From Prochlorococcus sp. AG-409-M05 (lineage in GTDB: Bacteria > Cyanobacteriota > Cyanobacteriia > PCC-6307 > Cyanobiaceae): a DNA stretch of 64,000 bases. Location: NCBI GenBank assembly GCA_003215435.1, contig QCKJ01000005.1, positions 1 to 64,000 on the forward strand. Direction: 5' to 3'. The notes under the pieces were generated by a model that was not told the origin of the DNA, made no database searches, and saw only the letters and a program-made list of their open reading frames with translations. Each line of letters opens with the position of its first letter. Within the stretch, counting starts at the first letter, position 1. A program made the position numbers and the translations under genes. Below, piece after piece: positions 25,968-34,780 of this stretch.

Positions 25968-26112
25968 GAGAAAGATAGTCTTCTATCCTCCTATCGAAGC
26001 GCCCTTACAAGGGAATTAAAGCCGAAAGTCAGCGTCTTAAGACCAACTATGGGGAATGATCCTTTCACCTTGATCAGTTAGAAAGTGTAGGAAGTAAAAG
26101 CTGGGAATTGAT

Positions 26113-27429
26113 TTACAAGCAACCCAAATGCTCAACCACTTCTACAACTTCCTGAAGGGACTTGATTTCTTGCAAAGAATTCTTCATCTGGCCTTGAGTA
26201 ACTTCATGAGTTATCACAACTATTTCAGCACCTAATTCTGAGGACTCAAATTGAACAATTGATTGAATCGAAACACCGTATTTGCCAAAACAACTTCCTA
26301 CGCAACCAATAACCCCAGGAGTGTCTTTAGTAAGTAGTCGAACATAATTTTTCTGTGTTATCGAATTTGAATCAACAAGATGACAAGGCCTCCATGGACC
26401 TGCTGCTAATAAAGGATCTAGACCACTAGTAGCACTTCCAAGTTTGCGAACACCTGCAATATTTAGAATGTCAGCAACAACAGCAGATGCTGTAGGACCC
26501 GATCCAGCTCCAGGACCATAGAACATAACTTTTCCTACTGGATCCCCCTCTATCAAAATTGCGTTGTTAACTCCATTTACACCGGCCAAAGGATGGTCAA
26601 AGGGAAGAAGCATAGGTTGAACCCTTACTGCTAAAGGGAAGGATCCATCTTCTAGCTCACCCAGATCCTTTTGTTCGGCTATTGCTAAAAGCTTTATCCA
26701 ATAACCAAGTTTTTTTGCATAATCAATATCTCTGTTTTGAAGAGTACTAATTCCCTTAGTAGGAATTGACGATCTATCAACTTGACCACCAAAAGCCAAT
26801 CCACTAAGAATGGCTATCTTATCGGCAGCATCAAAACCTTCCACATCAGCTTCTGGGTTTGCTTCTGCATAACCAAGTTCTTGGGCTTCTTTCAGGACTA
26901 AGCCGTATGGGATTCCCTCATCACTTATACGACTAAGAATATAATTCGTTGTTCCATTAATAATTCCAGTAATTCTCTGAATTCTGTTCCCCCCGAGGGA
27001 TTGCTTGAGAGGTTCAATAATAGGAATACCTCCACCTACAGCAGCTTCTATCAAGACATAAACACCTTCAGCTGCTGCAGCTTTTGCAATCTCTACTCCA
27101 TGGCGAGCGATAACCGCTTTGTTAGCTGTTACAACGGACTTCCCTGCTTTAATAGCCCTAAGGATCAAGCTCCTAGCCGGCTCAATACCGCCAATAACCT
27201 CAACAACTAGATCTACAGATGGATCATCAACAACTAATTGAGGATCTGTTGTGAGAATTGATTCATCGACTTTTATTGATCGAACTCGCTTTGGATTTCT
27301 TACAGCAATCCGAATAAGCTCCAAGTCTGAAACAAGAGGATGGCGTCCTTGTGGGTTCTGAAGAATTTCAGCCACCCCTTCCCCCACAGTTCCAAGACCT
27401 AAAAGTCCTATACCAATCTTTGTGCCCAT
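26113..27429 (-). CDS. hom: homoserine dehydrogenase
   Basis: Reduces aspartate semialdehyde to homoserine with NAD(P)H, at the branch to threonine and methionine. 438 residues: the nucleotide motif GLLGLGTVGEGV is at residues 8-19, the catalytic core has IIEPLKQSLGGNRIQRITGIINGTTNYIL and EAQELGYAEANPEADVEGFDAADKIAIL, and the C-terminal ACT domain (RLLTKDTPGVIGCVGSCFGKYGVSIQSIVQ) is the usual feedback-sensing module for threonine. It is followed by no clear partner; sufE lies 32 bases upstream on the same strand. Confidence 0.96.
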   Translation of the reverse strand: MGTKIGIGLLGLGTVGEGVAEILQNPQGRHPLVSDLELIRIAVRNPKRVRSIKVDESILTTDPQLVVDDPSVDLVVEVIGGIEPARSLILRAIKAGKSVVTANKAVIARHGVEIAKAAAAEGVYVLIEAAVGGGIPIIEPLKQSLGGNRIQRITGIINGTTNYILSRISDEGIPYGLVLKEAQELGYAEANPEADVEGFDAADKIAILSGLAFGGQVDRSSIPTKGISTLQNRDIDYAKKLGYWIKLLAIAEQKDLGELEDGSFPLAVRVQPMLLPFDHPLAGVNGVNNAILIEGDPVGKVMFYGPGAGSGPTASAVVADILNIAGVRKLGSATSGLDPLLAAGPWRPCHLVDSNSITQKNYVRLLTKDTPGVIGCVGSCFGKYGVSIQSIVQFESSELGAEIVVITHEVTQGQMKNSLQEIKSLQEVVEVVEHLGCL

Positions 27430-27461
27430 TTTAAAAGTTGCTACTCAAAGGACTGGAAACT

Positions 27462-27914
27462 CTATTGAGGCTTGTATGAGACAGATTTAGCTAGTCCCCT
27501 AGCTTGTGCCTGCATATTCAAGAAGATGTTAAGGAATCCATTAGCTCTTGAGGGTGTAAGGCTTCCTTGAAGACCAGTCGCTTCAATAAAAACAGGGTCA
27601 ATAGCCATTACTTGCGCAGGGGTTAACTGATTTAAACCTTGAATCAATAGAGACAACAAGCCCCTTGTAATAAGTGCATCGGAATATCCCTGCCAAGAAA
27701 GTTTTCCATCAACTAACTGACCAAGTACATAAACTTCAGAGACGCATCCCTTAACTTTTAGCTCATCTACTAGTAAATGAGTTGGCATGGGAGGCAACTT
27801 TTTAGCTAGCCAAAGTACGTACTCATATCTTCTACGCGGGTCAGAAGTGCTAGTTAATCTCTTGACAATATTATCAAGAGATTCACTTCCAAATTTTGTT
27901 GGGGATTGAACCAT
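27462..27914 (-). CDS. sufE: SufE sulfur-acceptor protein
   Basis: 150 residues. SufE takes persulfide sulfur from the cysteine desulfurase SufS and hands it to the SUF scaffold for iron-sulfur cluster building. The acceptor cysteine is Cys57 in ELKVKGCVSEVYV. Other family features are RYEYVLWLAKKLPPMP, ALITRGLLSLLIQGL and LTPSRANGFLNIF. It is transcribed together with hom, and only two bases separate it from the exported protein gene upstream. SufS and the rest of the SUF system are not in the window. Confidence 0.93.
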   Translation of the reverse strand: MVQSPTKFGSESLDNIVKRLTSTSDPRRRYEYVLWLAKKLPPMPTHLLVDELKVKGCVSEVYVLGQLVDGKLSWQGYSDALITRGLLSLLIQGLNQLTPAQVMAIDPVFIEATGLQGSLTPSRANGFLNIFLNMQAQARGLAKSVSYKPQ

Positions 27915-27916
27915 AT

Positions 27917-28396
27917 CTAATTAATTAGCAAAGAGTTTCCTTTAATTCCGAAAAACTTACTCACAACAACTACAAAGTCAAGAGCCAATCTCATAGGGAA
28001 GCTCTTTTCATCCGTAAGCATGGGGATGTTAAATACAATTTGATCAATCTGAACTACTCCTGAGCGAATTGGTAAAAGGAGATAGTCCTTATGACCAGGG
28101 CCTCCATCAACCAAAAGCTCAATTTCCCCATTATAAATATCTGGTAAGTCAAAAATCAACTTTCCTTGTTGATTCAAATTGCCAATTTCATCTCCAGGCG
28201 TGCCATTATTTTGCATATACCTAACTAGAGCGCCCTGAACAGCAGTTCCAGTAGAAAATTCGCTTATTAATTCAAGTTTGCCGTTATGATTCTTAATTTC
28301 AGTTTGAATGGAATGAGCTCTTAAAGGGCACAAATTAAACAATTCAAGTCCTCCTGCAAAAGCAAAGATTAAAGAGGTTTTTCTGAAAGAATTCAT
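27917..28396 (-). CDS. exported hypothetical protein, possibly NikL/NikK-like
   Basis: 159 residues. The N-terminus is a signal peptide (FRKTSLIFAFAGGLELFNLCPLRAHS), followed by a beta-rich domain with FSTGTAVQGALVRYM and ELLVDGGPGHKDYLLLPIR, and a hydrophobic C-terminal segment (RLALDFVVVVSKFFG). The carboxypeptidase-regulatory-like fold and the DGGPGHKD motif recall periplasmic accessory subunits of nickel ECF transporters (NikL). No CbiM/NikM permease is adjacent, so this link is weak. It is co-oriented with sufE, with two bases between. Confidence 0.6.
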   Translation of the reverse strand: MNSFRKTSLIFAFAGGLELFNLCPLRAHSIQTEIKNHNGKLELISEFSTGTAVQGALVRYMQNNGTPGDEIGNLNQQGKLIFDLPDIYNGEIELLVDGGPGHKDYLLLPIRSGVVQIDQIVFNIPMLTDEKSFPMRLALDFVVVVSKFFGIKGNSLLIN

Positions 28397-28434
28397 TTAG
28401 AATAGAGAGAGTTGGAAAAGGCTTTTTTCAAGGG

Positions 28435-29010
28435 TTAATTGTCTAAAAAGCTAGTCAGTCCACATTCAGAAATCCAACCGTCAAAAGGTATATCCCATAC
28501 ATCACTCGGTAATAACTCATCTGATACGCAAGCCTCAGGAAGGATTGCAAAGCAAGGGACTGAACGCCATTGATTATTACTACGTAGGCGATCATAAAAG
28601 CCACCCCCATAGCCAAGACGAAGCCCCCTACGATCAATTGCCAAAGCTGGAACTAACAACAAACTCATAGAAGACGCCTCAAGAGGTGGCTCTTTAAGAG
28701 AAGAAGGAATATTAGAAGCATCTTTCAATAAGGGTTGATTTGTCCACTGGTGATATGACAAACCACCAGAACTATTAGTCGCAGGAAGAGCTACCTGGAA
28801 ACTCATAAGACTTTTCAAAGGCCTTAGGTCTACTTCGTTTGGCAGGGGCCAGTAAATACCTAAATACTTACGAGGAGGGCAAACTTCAAACCATGACTTC
28901 AAAAAAATTGAAACCTCTGAAAAAATCTCAGCGTGGACTAAAGGAAATTTCTCTTGTAAAAGTTGACGAAAATAAATACGTTTCTTCTTTTTTGCACCTT
29001 GTTGAGTCAT
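28435..29010 (-). CDS. 5-formyltetrahydrofolate cyclo-ligase
   Basis: Recycles 5-formyltetrahydrofolate to 5,10-methenyltetrahydrofolate using ATP (MTHFS family), in the cytosol. 191 residues, normal length. The N-terminal basic region (KKKRIYFRQLLQEK) is typical, and the hallmark is LLVPALAIDRRGLRLGYGGGFYDRLR, where GYGGGFYDR shapes the phosphate site. It complements FolD encoded near 48 kb. It lies upstream of the exported protein gene and downstream of ruvC on the same strand. Confidence 0.94.
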   Translation of the reverse strand: MTQQGAKKKKRIYFRQLLQEKFPLVHAEIFSEVSIFLKSWFEVCPPRKYLGIYWPLPNEVDLRPLKSLMSFQVALPATNSSGGLSYHQWTNQPLLKDASNIPSSLKEPPLEASSMSLLLVPALAIDRRGLRLGYGGGFYDRLRSNNQWRSVPCFAILPEACVSDELLPSDVWDIPFDGWISECGLTSFLDN

Positions 29011-29042
29011 TTAAAGGATAAACATAAATTTTTTTTTGCCGA

Positions 29043-29510
29043 TTAATGCTTATGGAACCAAGCTGTCAAAGCTATTGCGAGAGCATCAGAAGCATCATCT
29101 GGTCGTGGAGGCTTAGATAAATTCAATTCGCGCATAACTGCCTCTAAAACTTCATTTTTTTCAGCATGACCTGACCCAGCAACAGCAAGCTTAATCTGAT
29201 TTGGAGGAAACTCCACTAGAGGCACTCGGAATCTTGCCAGGGTCATAATGACTACCCCTCTAGCTTGAACAACATTGATGGTGTTACTAGAGCGATAAAA
29301 GAAAAATTTCTCAACTGCAGCAAGTTCTGGCTTCCAAATACGAATCAACTTTCGCAGATCTGAAGCAATCTCCACCATTCTCATTCCATCTTCAAGAGAA
29401 GACTCAGTTCTAATGATCCCGCAGTCAAGCATCGTTTGTTGCTGCTGAGAAAAGTCAACAATTCCATAGCCGACCCTGGCTAAGCCAGGGTCAATGCCAA
29501 GAATACGCAT
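29043..29510 (-). CDS. ruvC: Holliday junction endodeoxyribonuclease RuvC
   Basis: Resolves Holliday junctions as a dimer at the end of homologous recombination. 155 residues. The catalytic acids are recognisable: Asp7 in RILGIDPGLARVGYG, Glu67 in AAVEKFFFYRSSNT, and the C-terminal pair in RPDDASDALAIALTAW. It starts three bases after the chlI stop codon on the minus strand, so it is likely co-transcribed with chlI. Confidence 0.96.
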   Translation of the reverse strand: MRILGIDPGLARVGYGIVDFSQQQQTMLDCGIIRTESSLEDGMRMVEIASDLRKLIRIWKPELAAVEKFFFYRSSNTINVVQARGVVIMTLARFRVPLVEFPPNQIKLAVAGSGHAEKNEVLEAVMRELNLSKPPRPDDASDALAIALTAWFHKH

Positions 29511-29513
29511 GGT

Positions 29514-30602
29514 TTAACCAGCTAATGACAACTCAAACTCTGCTTGATCTGAATTCTCATTAATTTCAAAAACCTTACAAAATACTTTTACCACCCGATC
29601 TCCTGAATCAATCTGCTCAAGAGGATCTTTTCTTAAGCGATGTCTAAGCGAGCAGCAAACAACCCTTGAGACATCCTCATCAGAGACTTCTGTACGCCCC
29701 TCAAAAGCGGCAAGAGCCCTCGCAGCCCTGTTGGTGACTATATCTCCACGTAATCCATCTACATCCAATTCTCCACACACTGCTGATATCCGAAGGCGAA
29801 GTTCCTCGTCAATAGTGACTGATTCAAGTCTCTGCTGAGCTTCAACTACCTTTTTCTGAAGTAGAGATTGATTCTCCTCAACAGAAGAAGAGAAACCATC
29901 TGGATCACTATCAAATGCAGTCCTTTGATCAACAACCTGAACCCTTAGGTTTGCATCTCGAACTGTACGAACCTCAACACTCATTCCAAACCTATCAAGC
30001 AACTGTGGGCGTAATTCTCCTTCCTCAGGGTTACCTGAACCTATAAGAACAAAACGTGCAGGATGACGAACTGAGATCCCCTCTCTTTCAACAGTATTCC
30101 AACCAGAAGCTGCTGAATCAAGTAAAACATCAACCAAATGATCATCAAGCAAATTCACCTCGTCCACGTAAAGGAGTCCTCGATTTGCTTTAGCTAATAA
30201 CCCTGGTTCAAAAGCTCTTACACCTTCACTGAGAGCCTTCTCAATATCGATAGTTCCACATAAACGGTCCTCTGTGGCCCCGAGTGGGAGATCGACCATA
30301 GGAACCTGCCTTGACTCAGTACCCAAGCTTTCGCCCCTTTCGATCCTTTCAAGGACGTCAGTGCTTTGAAGATCTGGATCTATTGGAGAACTGTTGTAAG
30401 GGTCGCCAGAAACAACATCAATTCCTGGCAAAAGGTCAGCAAGGGCTCTGATAGTGGTGGACTTTCCCGTACCTCTATCACCCATGATCATGACACCGCC
30501 AATTCGTGGGTCAATGACATTGAGCAGAAGAGCTAATTTCATCTCCTCTTGGCCTATTACGGCTGTAAAAGGGAAGACCCTTCTCTTCCTAGTTGAACTC
30601 AC
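29514..30602 (-). CDS. chlI: magnesium chelatase subunit ChlI
   Basis: The AAA+ motor of the enzyme that inserts magnesium into protoporphyrin IX, the first step unique to chlorophyll. 362 residues. Walker A is MGDRGTGKSTTIRALADLL near residue 41, Walker B is GLLYVDEVNLLDDHLVD near 143, and the arginine-finger region IGSGNPEEGELRPQLLDRFG follows. The C-terminal helical lid ends with SLRHRLRKDPLEQIDSG. Partners ChlD and ChlH are elsewhere. It is upstream of ruvC, forming a probable two-gene unit. Confidence 0.97.
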   Translation of the reverse strand: MSSTRKRRVFPFTAVIGQEEMKLALLLNVIDPRIGGVMIMGDRGTGKSTTIRALADLLPGIDVVSGDPYNSSPIDPDLQSTDVLERIERGESLGTESRQVPMVDLPLGATEDRLCGTIDIEKALSEGVRAFEPGLLAKANRGLLYVDEVNLLDDHLVDVLLDSAASGWNTVEREGISVRHPARFVLIGSGNPEEGELRPQLLDRFGMSVEVRTVRDANLRVQVVDQRTAFDSDPDGFSSSVEENQSLLQKKVVEAQQRLESVTIDEELRLRISAVCGELDVDGLRGDIVTNRAARALAAFEGRTEVSDEDVSRVVCCSLRHRLRKDPLEQIDSGDRVVKVFCKVFEINENSDQAEFELSLAG

Positions 30603-30644
30603 AGTTTGATTGTCGTATTAACTTGGATTGTTTCACAAGCTTGG

Positions 30645-31742
30645 CTAAAAATTGGTGTTAGTCAATTTTGATAATTCGGCTTTTGGCCTCAAAACTGGTG
30701 CCATAGCTTCAGCCATATCCCTTATAAGCTGTGTTGAACGAGGATCATTGAATGGTCCTGTAACAATAAATGCGGCAATTGCGCGGGTGTTATTAGGCAT
30801 TTCAATTAAACCAACATCAACATAAGCAGTTCCAATATCTCCGGTTTTGTTAAAAACCTTGTACCCCTTCAACAAAAGTCCATCATCAGGGTTGAGCTGA
30901 GATCCCCCTAAGCCTTTTAACAATCCGCCAGGGATAAGGCGGTTGCTAACAGAAGTGCTCATGACCTCACGGAACAAATCCCTTGATCGAATACTTAAGG
31001 CTTCTCCAGAGTCAACTAAAGCAATAGCTAAAACCAAATCCCGAGCACTAGTGGTATTTGTTCCAGTTAAATCTGGCAAATAGTTTTTGATTTCTGTAGA
31101 ACTCAACCCTAGTTTCATAAAAGTTCTATTTAGGACCTCCTTTCCTCCTATTCGACTGATAAGGAGATTTGTTCCCGTGTTATCACTCACTCGTATCATT
31201 TCTGTAGCAACTTCATGAACAGGAAAAGTACTGCCCAATGGCTCAAAAGCCATCCATCCAGCTCCACCTCCTATGAGATCTTTTTTTAACTGAAGAGGTT
31301 CATTCCATTTCAATTCGCCACTATCAAGCATCTGTAAGGCCACAAGCAAAATAGGCGCCTTAATAGAGCTAGCAGCTGGGAGTTGTGCATTTGCATCAAC
31401 AGATGCAAAACTACCATCATCAAGATTAATTATTAGGGCACTCGCTTTTAAGTCAGGTTGTCTTGAAACCAATTCTCTCCAACGAACACTTAAACCCTTT
31501 AGTTCTTTTTGAGGAATAAAAGTATTAGTTTTTAAACGTCTAGTCACATCACTAATAGTTAGATTCAATTTCTTTTTTCTACTTCTCTCTCCAAATAGAA
31601 TATTTAATGGTTTGAATTGTCGAGAAGATAAGCCTCCTTGAATAGGAGCGCTATCTAAAAACTTCAACCCAGTTCCAGCCAAGACACCAATACCTAGTCC
31701 ATATAAGCAAAGTCTTAAAAGTGTTCTTAGTGGTTTAGACAA
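30645..31742 (-). CDS. class A beta-lactamase-like serine hydrolase, membrane anchored
   Basis: 365 residues. An N-terminal hydrophobic segment (LRLCLYGLGIGVLAGTGLKF, residues 8-27) should anchor it with the catalytic domain outside. Three active-site signatures of the serine beta-lactamase/PBP fold are present: SxxK as SSIK in LPAASSIKAPILLVAL, SDN in IRVSDNTGTNLL, and KTG in VFNKTGDIGTAYVD. The class A omega-loop Glu is not obvious, so real beta-lactam hydrolysis is unproven. A role in peptidoglycan turnover is as likely. About 90 residues of linker precede the domain. Confidence 0.82.
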   Translation of the reverse strand: MSKPLRTLLRLCLYGLGIGVLAGTGLKFLDSAPIQGGLSSRQFKPLNILFGERSRKKKLNLTISDVTRRLKTNTFIPQKELKGLSVRWRELVSRQPDLKASALIINLDDGSFASVDANAQLPAASSIKAPILLVALQMLDSGELKWNEPLQLKKDLIGGGAGWMAFEPLGSTFPVHEVATEMIRVSDNTGTNLLISRIGGKEVLNRTFMKLGLSSTEIKNYLPDLTGTNTTSARDLVLAIALVDSGEALSIRSRDLFREVMSTSVSNRLIPGGLLKGLGGSQLNPDDGLLLKGYKVFNKTGDIGTAYVDVGLIEMPNNTRAIAAFIVTGPFNDPRSTQLIRDMAEAMAPVLRPKAELSKLTNTNF

Positions 31743-31801
31743 AATTTCTAGCTTGAAAAAGAGGAATCATTAGAGGTAACTTGTTACTCAATCAAACGAA
31801 C

Positions 31802-32548
31802 CTAAGAAGCTCTTGAGAAAATAGCCCATCTAATTTGTCGTATCATTCCACGTATAAGAGAAATCTCTTCTGACCTTATAACAGCTCTATTTAATAAGGC
31901 GCGGACTTTGGCCATTCGCGCATGAGCTGAATGATCCAGTAGGAAGCCGATCTCCAAAAGGAGCTCTTGGGCATCAGACATACATTCTTCGAGTTCTAAA
32001 GGGTAAGCAGGCTCAGTCTCTATGGATGAATTTCCCTTGGTCGAGTGATTTAGTTGATCAGTTAGACGGTGAAGCTCATAGAGCACAACAGCCACAGCAT
32101 GTGAAAGATTTAAAGAGGGATATGAAGGAGAACTTTTCAAGGTCAGAACTTTCTGAGCGAGTCGGAGCTCATCGTTTGTCAGGCCTCTGTCCTCTCTACC
32201 AAATACCAACGCAGTGAGAACATCTTCTGAACGCTTTAACAACCAAGGCAGTGCCACTTCTGGAGAATAGAGAGGGATAGTGCCATGGTGAACCCTTCCA
32301 CAGGTAGCAACTACCCTTCGACAATCAACTAATGCATCAAGAAGAGTAGGGAAAATCTTTGCTTCTCTAAGAAATTTCTCTCCTTTTGTAGCCAAAAGCT
32401 GGGCATCCTTATCCATTGGATTACAGCGTGGAGAGACCAGTCTTAATTCTTTAATTCCAAAATTCTCACAAAGCCTTGCAACACTGCCTACATTCAAAGG
32501 CCCTGAAGGTTCAACAAGAATAACTACAGTATTAGAGAGGCCTAACAA
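31802..32548 (-). CDS. SpoU/TrmH-type RNA 2'-O-methyltransferase (TrmJ-like)
   Basis: 248 residues. Methylates a ribose 2'-OH in tRNA or rRNA using S-adenosylmethionine through a trefoil-knot (SPOUT) fold. Motifs: VEPSGPLNVGSVARLCENFG (residues 12-31, motif 1), LTALVFGREDRGLTNDEL (motif 2), and SSPSYPSLNLSHAVAVVLYE (motif 3). The C-terminal extension of about 75 helical residues matches the TrmJ subgroup, which modifies position 32 of tRNAs, so that target is the best guess. It ends five bases upstream of the cytM stop context on the same strand. Confidence 0.9.
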   Translation of the reverse strand: MLGLSNTVVILVEPSGPLNVGSVARLCENFGIKELRLVSPRCNPMDKDAQLLATKGEKFLREAKIFPTLLDALVDCRRVVATCGRVHHGTIPLYSPEVALPWLLKRSEDVLTALVFGREDRGLTNDELRLAQKVLTLKSSPSYPSLNLSHAVAVVLYELHRLTDQLNHSTKGNSSIETEPAYPLELEECMSDAQELLLEIGFLLDHSAHARMAKVRALLNRAVIRSEEISLIRGMIRQIRWAIFSRAS

Positions 32549-32553
32549 ATGGG

Positions 32554-32943
32554 TTAAGCAAGAGCATGTAAGTAGGCCAATAAATCGGCCATTTTCTGTG
32601 GATCTAACTCAAAACTTGGCATTGGAGGTGTACTACCACTTAGAACCTGTTTAATAAGCTTAGTGTCACTCCTCCTAAAGGTTATCTGGCGAAGATCTGG
32701 ACCAACTAAACCTTGAGCAGATATTCCATGACAACCCACACAATTCATTCTAAATAAATCTGTTCCGCGGTCTCTTGAACCTTGAAGATTCAGAGTAGCT
32801 CTGACATATGGGTCACTAAATGGAGTCCCTGGGAAAAAGAAAAGAAAAGACAGGCAAGAACTTGCAGCTAAGACAATCAGGCCTGTAATTAGACCAAGAT
32901 TTCTTTGGTTCGTTCTTGAGAAAATTGATGACGGGCCTGTCAC
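32554..32943 (-). CDS. cytM: cytochrome c, CytM type
   Basis: 129 residues. An N-terminal hydrophobic helix (LGLITGLIVLAASSCLSFLFFF, about 17-38) is an uncleaved anchor or signal. The mature domain has one haem-binding site C68-V-G-C71-H72, and Met108 in STPPMPSFE as the sixth ligand. PFSDPYVRATLNLQGS before and DPQKMADLLAYLHAL after match cyanobacterial CytM, a low-potential lumenal or periplasmic cytochrome linked to the balance of respiration and photosynthesis. It is divergent from petG, 56 bases away. Confidence 0.88.
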   Translation of the reverse strand: MTGPSSIFSRTNQRNLGLITGLIVLAASSCLSFLFFFPGTPFSDPYVRATLNLQGSRDRGTDLFRMNCVGCHGISAQGLVGPDLRQITFRRSDTKLIKQVLSGSTPPMPSFELDPQKMADLLAYLHALA

Positions 32944-32999
32944 GAGTATCTTGAAGGCATGAAAGAATTGTGGAGGATCTTTCCTCTTATCGCGAAGTC

Positions 33000-33113
33000 A
33001 TGATCGAACCTCTCCTCTGTGGAATTGTTCTAGGTTTAATACCAATCACACTTTTGGGCCTATTTGTTGATGCTTGGAACCAGTATCGCAGGAGTAATTC
33101 TCTGGGAGGTTAA
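33000..33113 (+). CDS. petG: cytochrome b6f complex subunit V (PetG)
   Basis: A 37-residue membrane protein, too short for most ORF finders. [20 protein letters not shown] followed by [11 protein letters not shown] is the near-invariant PetG sequence. The helix spans about residues 4-23 and the charged tail faces the stroma side. PetG is needed for assembly and stability of the b6f complex in the thylakoid membrane. The gene is divergent from cytM and its last 68 bases are antisense to the end of rsmD. The extra tail SNSLGG is slightly longer than in other organisms. Confidence 0.95.
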   Translation: MIEPLLCGIVLGLIPITLLGLFVDAWNQYRRSNSLGG

Positions 33114-33726
33114 TTATCAGCAAAGCTGTATTGCCATAAATCCGTCGATCTATCTCCTGCCATGGACTAGGTGGGACTAAAGGTAAGTGAGCTGCGTATT
33201 CACAAATGACTAAACCTCCTTTTGCAATCCAATTGCCTTCTAACAAGCTTCTAATAACCGGTTCATAAAGGCCTGAATCGTAAGGAGGGTCTAAGTAAAC
33301 CGCATCAAAAGTAAGTCCTTTCTTTTGTGGACTGGACAATCCATAAAGCATTTCTTGATCAGGTCCTGCTTTTAAAAAAGAGAGAACTTCTCTGCGAAAT
33401 ACTCTCACTTCAGATTTTTGAAGCAGCCCTTGAGAGGCTAATACTAGGTTTGTTTTGCAAATCTCCGCAGTTTTGGCGTGACGCTCAACAGCTACAACTA
33501 GACCAGCGCCTCTTTGCAAAGCTTCACAGCCAATCACTCCACTACCACTACAAAGGTCTAACCAATATGACCCTTTTATGTTGTGACCAAGAAGGTTTAA
33601 AAGAGCTTCTCTAACTCGGCTAGGAGTAGGCCTAGTTCCTTTTCCTAAAGGGCTTAAAAGCCTTCTTCCAGTAAGGAGTTTTAAATTCCCGCTCACTGTA
33701 AAGGTTGAGCTCCTTCCTCCAACCAT
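33046..33726 (-). CDS. rsmD: 16S rRNA (guanine966-N2)-methyltransferase RsmD
   Basis: 226 residues from the ATG at 33726; an upstream TTG (33735) is the alternative. Motifs: [27 protein letters not shown] near the N-terminus, the AdoMet site [20 protein letters not shown] near residue 55-75, and the catalytic DPPY in [14 protein letters not shown]. It is longer than the usual 185-200 residues. The last 22 codons, after NLPENYS, run antisense through petG and have no family counterpart I know. The start overlaps the end of hisH by 34 bases. Confidence 0.93.
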   Translation of the reverse strand: MVGGRSSTFTVSGNLKLLTGRRLLSPLGKGTRPTPSRVREALLNLLGHNIKGSYWLDLCSGSGVIGCEALQRGAGLVVAVERHAKTAEICKTNLVLASQGLLQKSEVRVFRREVLSFLKAGPDQEMLYGLSSPQKKGLTFDAVYLDPPYDSGLYEPVIRSLLEGNWIAKGGLVICEYAAHLPLVPPSPWQEIDRRIYGNTALLIINLPENYSCDTGSKHQQIGPKV

Positions 33727-34334
33727 GACAGCCAACGCTTAAGCATTCTCTGCCCTGCAATAGATGATTTCTCAGGGTGAAACTGGCATGCGCCAATTCT
33801 TCCTTTCCAGACAACTGCTGTGACTCCCAACTTTCCAAAAGGTGCTGTAGCTGCCAAATCCTGAGTATCTTCTGGGATTGCTGCATAAGAATGAACGAAA
33901 TACATCCAATTAGACGCATCGTTATCAGCAAGCAAAGGGCAGGCTTTTCTTTGCTTAAGAGGCGCCCAACCCATATGAGGGATTCTCTCCTCCTCGTTAC
34001 TGGGCAACCTACGAACAATGCCCTTAAGGAGACCTAGCCCTTTTGATTTACCTTCATCACTAGCTTCAAAAAGCAACTGAAGACCTAAACAGATCCCTAG
34101 CAAAGGCTTCCCTTGTTCAGCCCAATCCTTTAGAGAAGACACCATTCCGATCTTTTCAAGGCATTCCATAGCTGGATCAAATGCGCCTACTCCAGGGAGT
34201 ATCAAACCTGAACAGTTGGCAAGGTCTTCAGGGCTGTTAACAATTAATAGTTCCTTATCTAGTCGAGAAAAGGCCTTTCGCACAGAATGCAAATTGCCCA
34301 TGCCGTAATCAATCAGACCAAGGCTGCGTGACAC
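33693..34334 (-). CDS. hisH: imidazole glycerol phosphate synthase, glutaminase subunit HisH
   Basis: Supplies ammonia from glutamine to HisF in histidine synthesis. 213 residues from a GTG start. N-terminal LGLIDYGMGNLHSVRKAF, oxyanion region GLILPGVGAFDPAM, nucleophile Cys in GICLGLQLLFEASDEG near residue 81, and His-Glu in ACQFHPEKS near 190 complete the triad. hisF is not adjacent, as is common in cyanobacteria. The downstream rsmD overlaps its end, so co-translation is likely. Confidence 0.96.
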   Translation of the reverse strand: MSRSLGLIDYGMGNLHSVRKAFSRLDKELLIVNSPEDLANCSGLILPGVGAFDPAMECLEKIGMVSSLKDWAEQGKPLLGICLGLQLLFEASDEGKSKGLGLLKGIVRRLPSNEEERIPHMGWAPLKQRKACPLLADNDASNWMYFVHSYAAIPEDTQDLAATAPFGKLGVTAVVWKGRIGACQFHPEKSSIAGQRMLKRWLSWLEEGAQPLQ

Positions 34335-34352
34335 AGAAATCTGGAAATGAAT

Positions 34353-34676
34353 TTATAAATACTTGGAGATAGTCCCGGCCAATGTTGCCTTAGGAACCGC
34401 CCCTACAACAGTATCTACCTTCTGGCCACCTTTAAAGACCATCAAGGTTGGAATACTACGAATCCCATATTGGCTAGCAACATTTGGGTTCTCATCTGTA
34501 TTGAGTTTGAAGACTTTGATCTTGCCTTCAAATTCCTTTGCAATCTCATCAACGATGGGTGCAACCATGCGGCAAGGGCCACACCATGGAGCCCAGAAGT
34601 CAACAAGAACAGGGACGCTACTTTGTAGAACATCCTGTTCAAAAGAGCTATCGGTGACGGCAGTGGCGCTTGACAT
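34353..34676 (-). CDS. trxA: thioredoxin (m-type)
   Basis: 107 residues from the ATG at 34676; the longer frame starts at 34709 but [17 protein letters not shown] is the usual family start. Active site WCGPC in [21 protein letters not shown] at residues about 30-34, the conserved cis-proline region [12 protein letters not shown], and the end GTISKYL. It reduces disulphides of Calvin-cycle and other target enzymes with electrons from thioredoxin reductase. It follows Yfr1 and the GuaB3 gene on the same strand, the order seen in other cyanobacteria. Confidence 0.96.
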   Translation of the reverse strand: MSSATAVTDSSFEQDVLQSSVPVLVDFWAPWCGPCRMVAPIVDEIAKEFEGKIKVFKLNTDENPNVASQYGIRSIPTLMVFKGGQKVDTVVGAVPKATLAGTISKYL

Positions 34677-34780
34677 TCTTACTGGTTCTATTCTGGGGAA
34701 ACTTAGCAACCGTTATCAGTGAATTGAGAATTTAAAGCCCTCAGCCTTGGAAACTGTGACGGTTGCGTATAAGAGAAGAC

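Noticed and set aside
33632-34018. 128-residue minus-strand ORF
   Set aside because: A second frame within hisH and rsmD, both of which have complete motifs.
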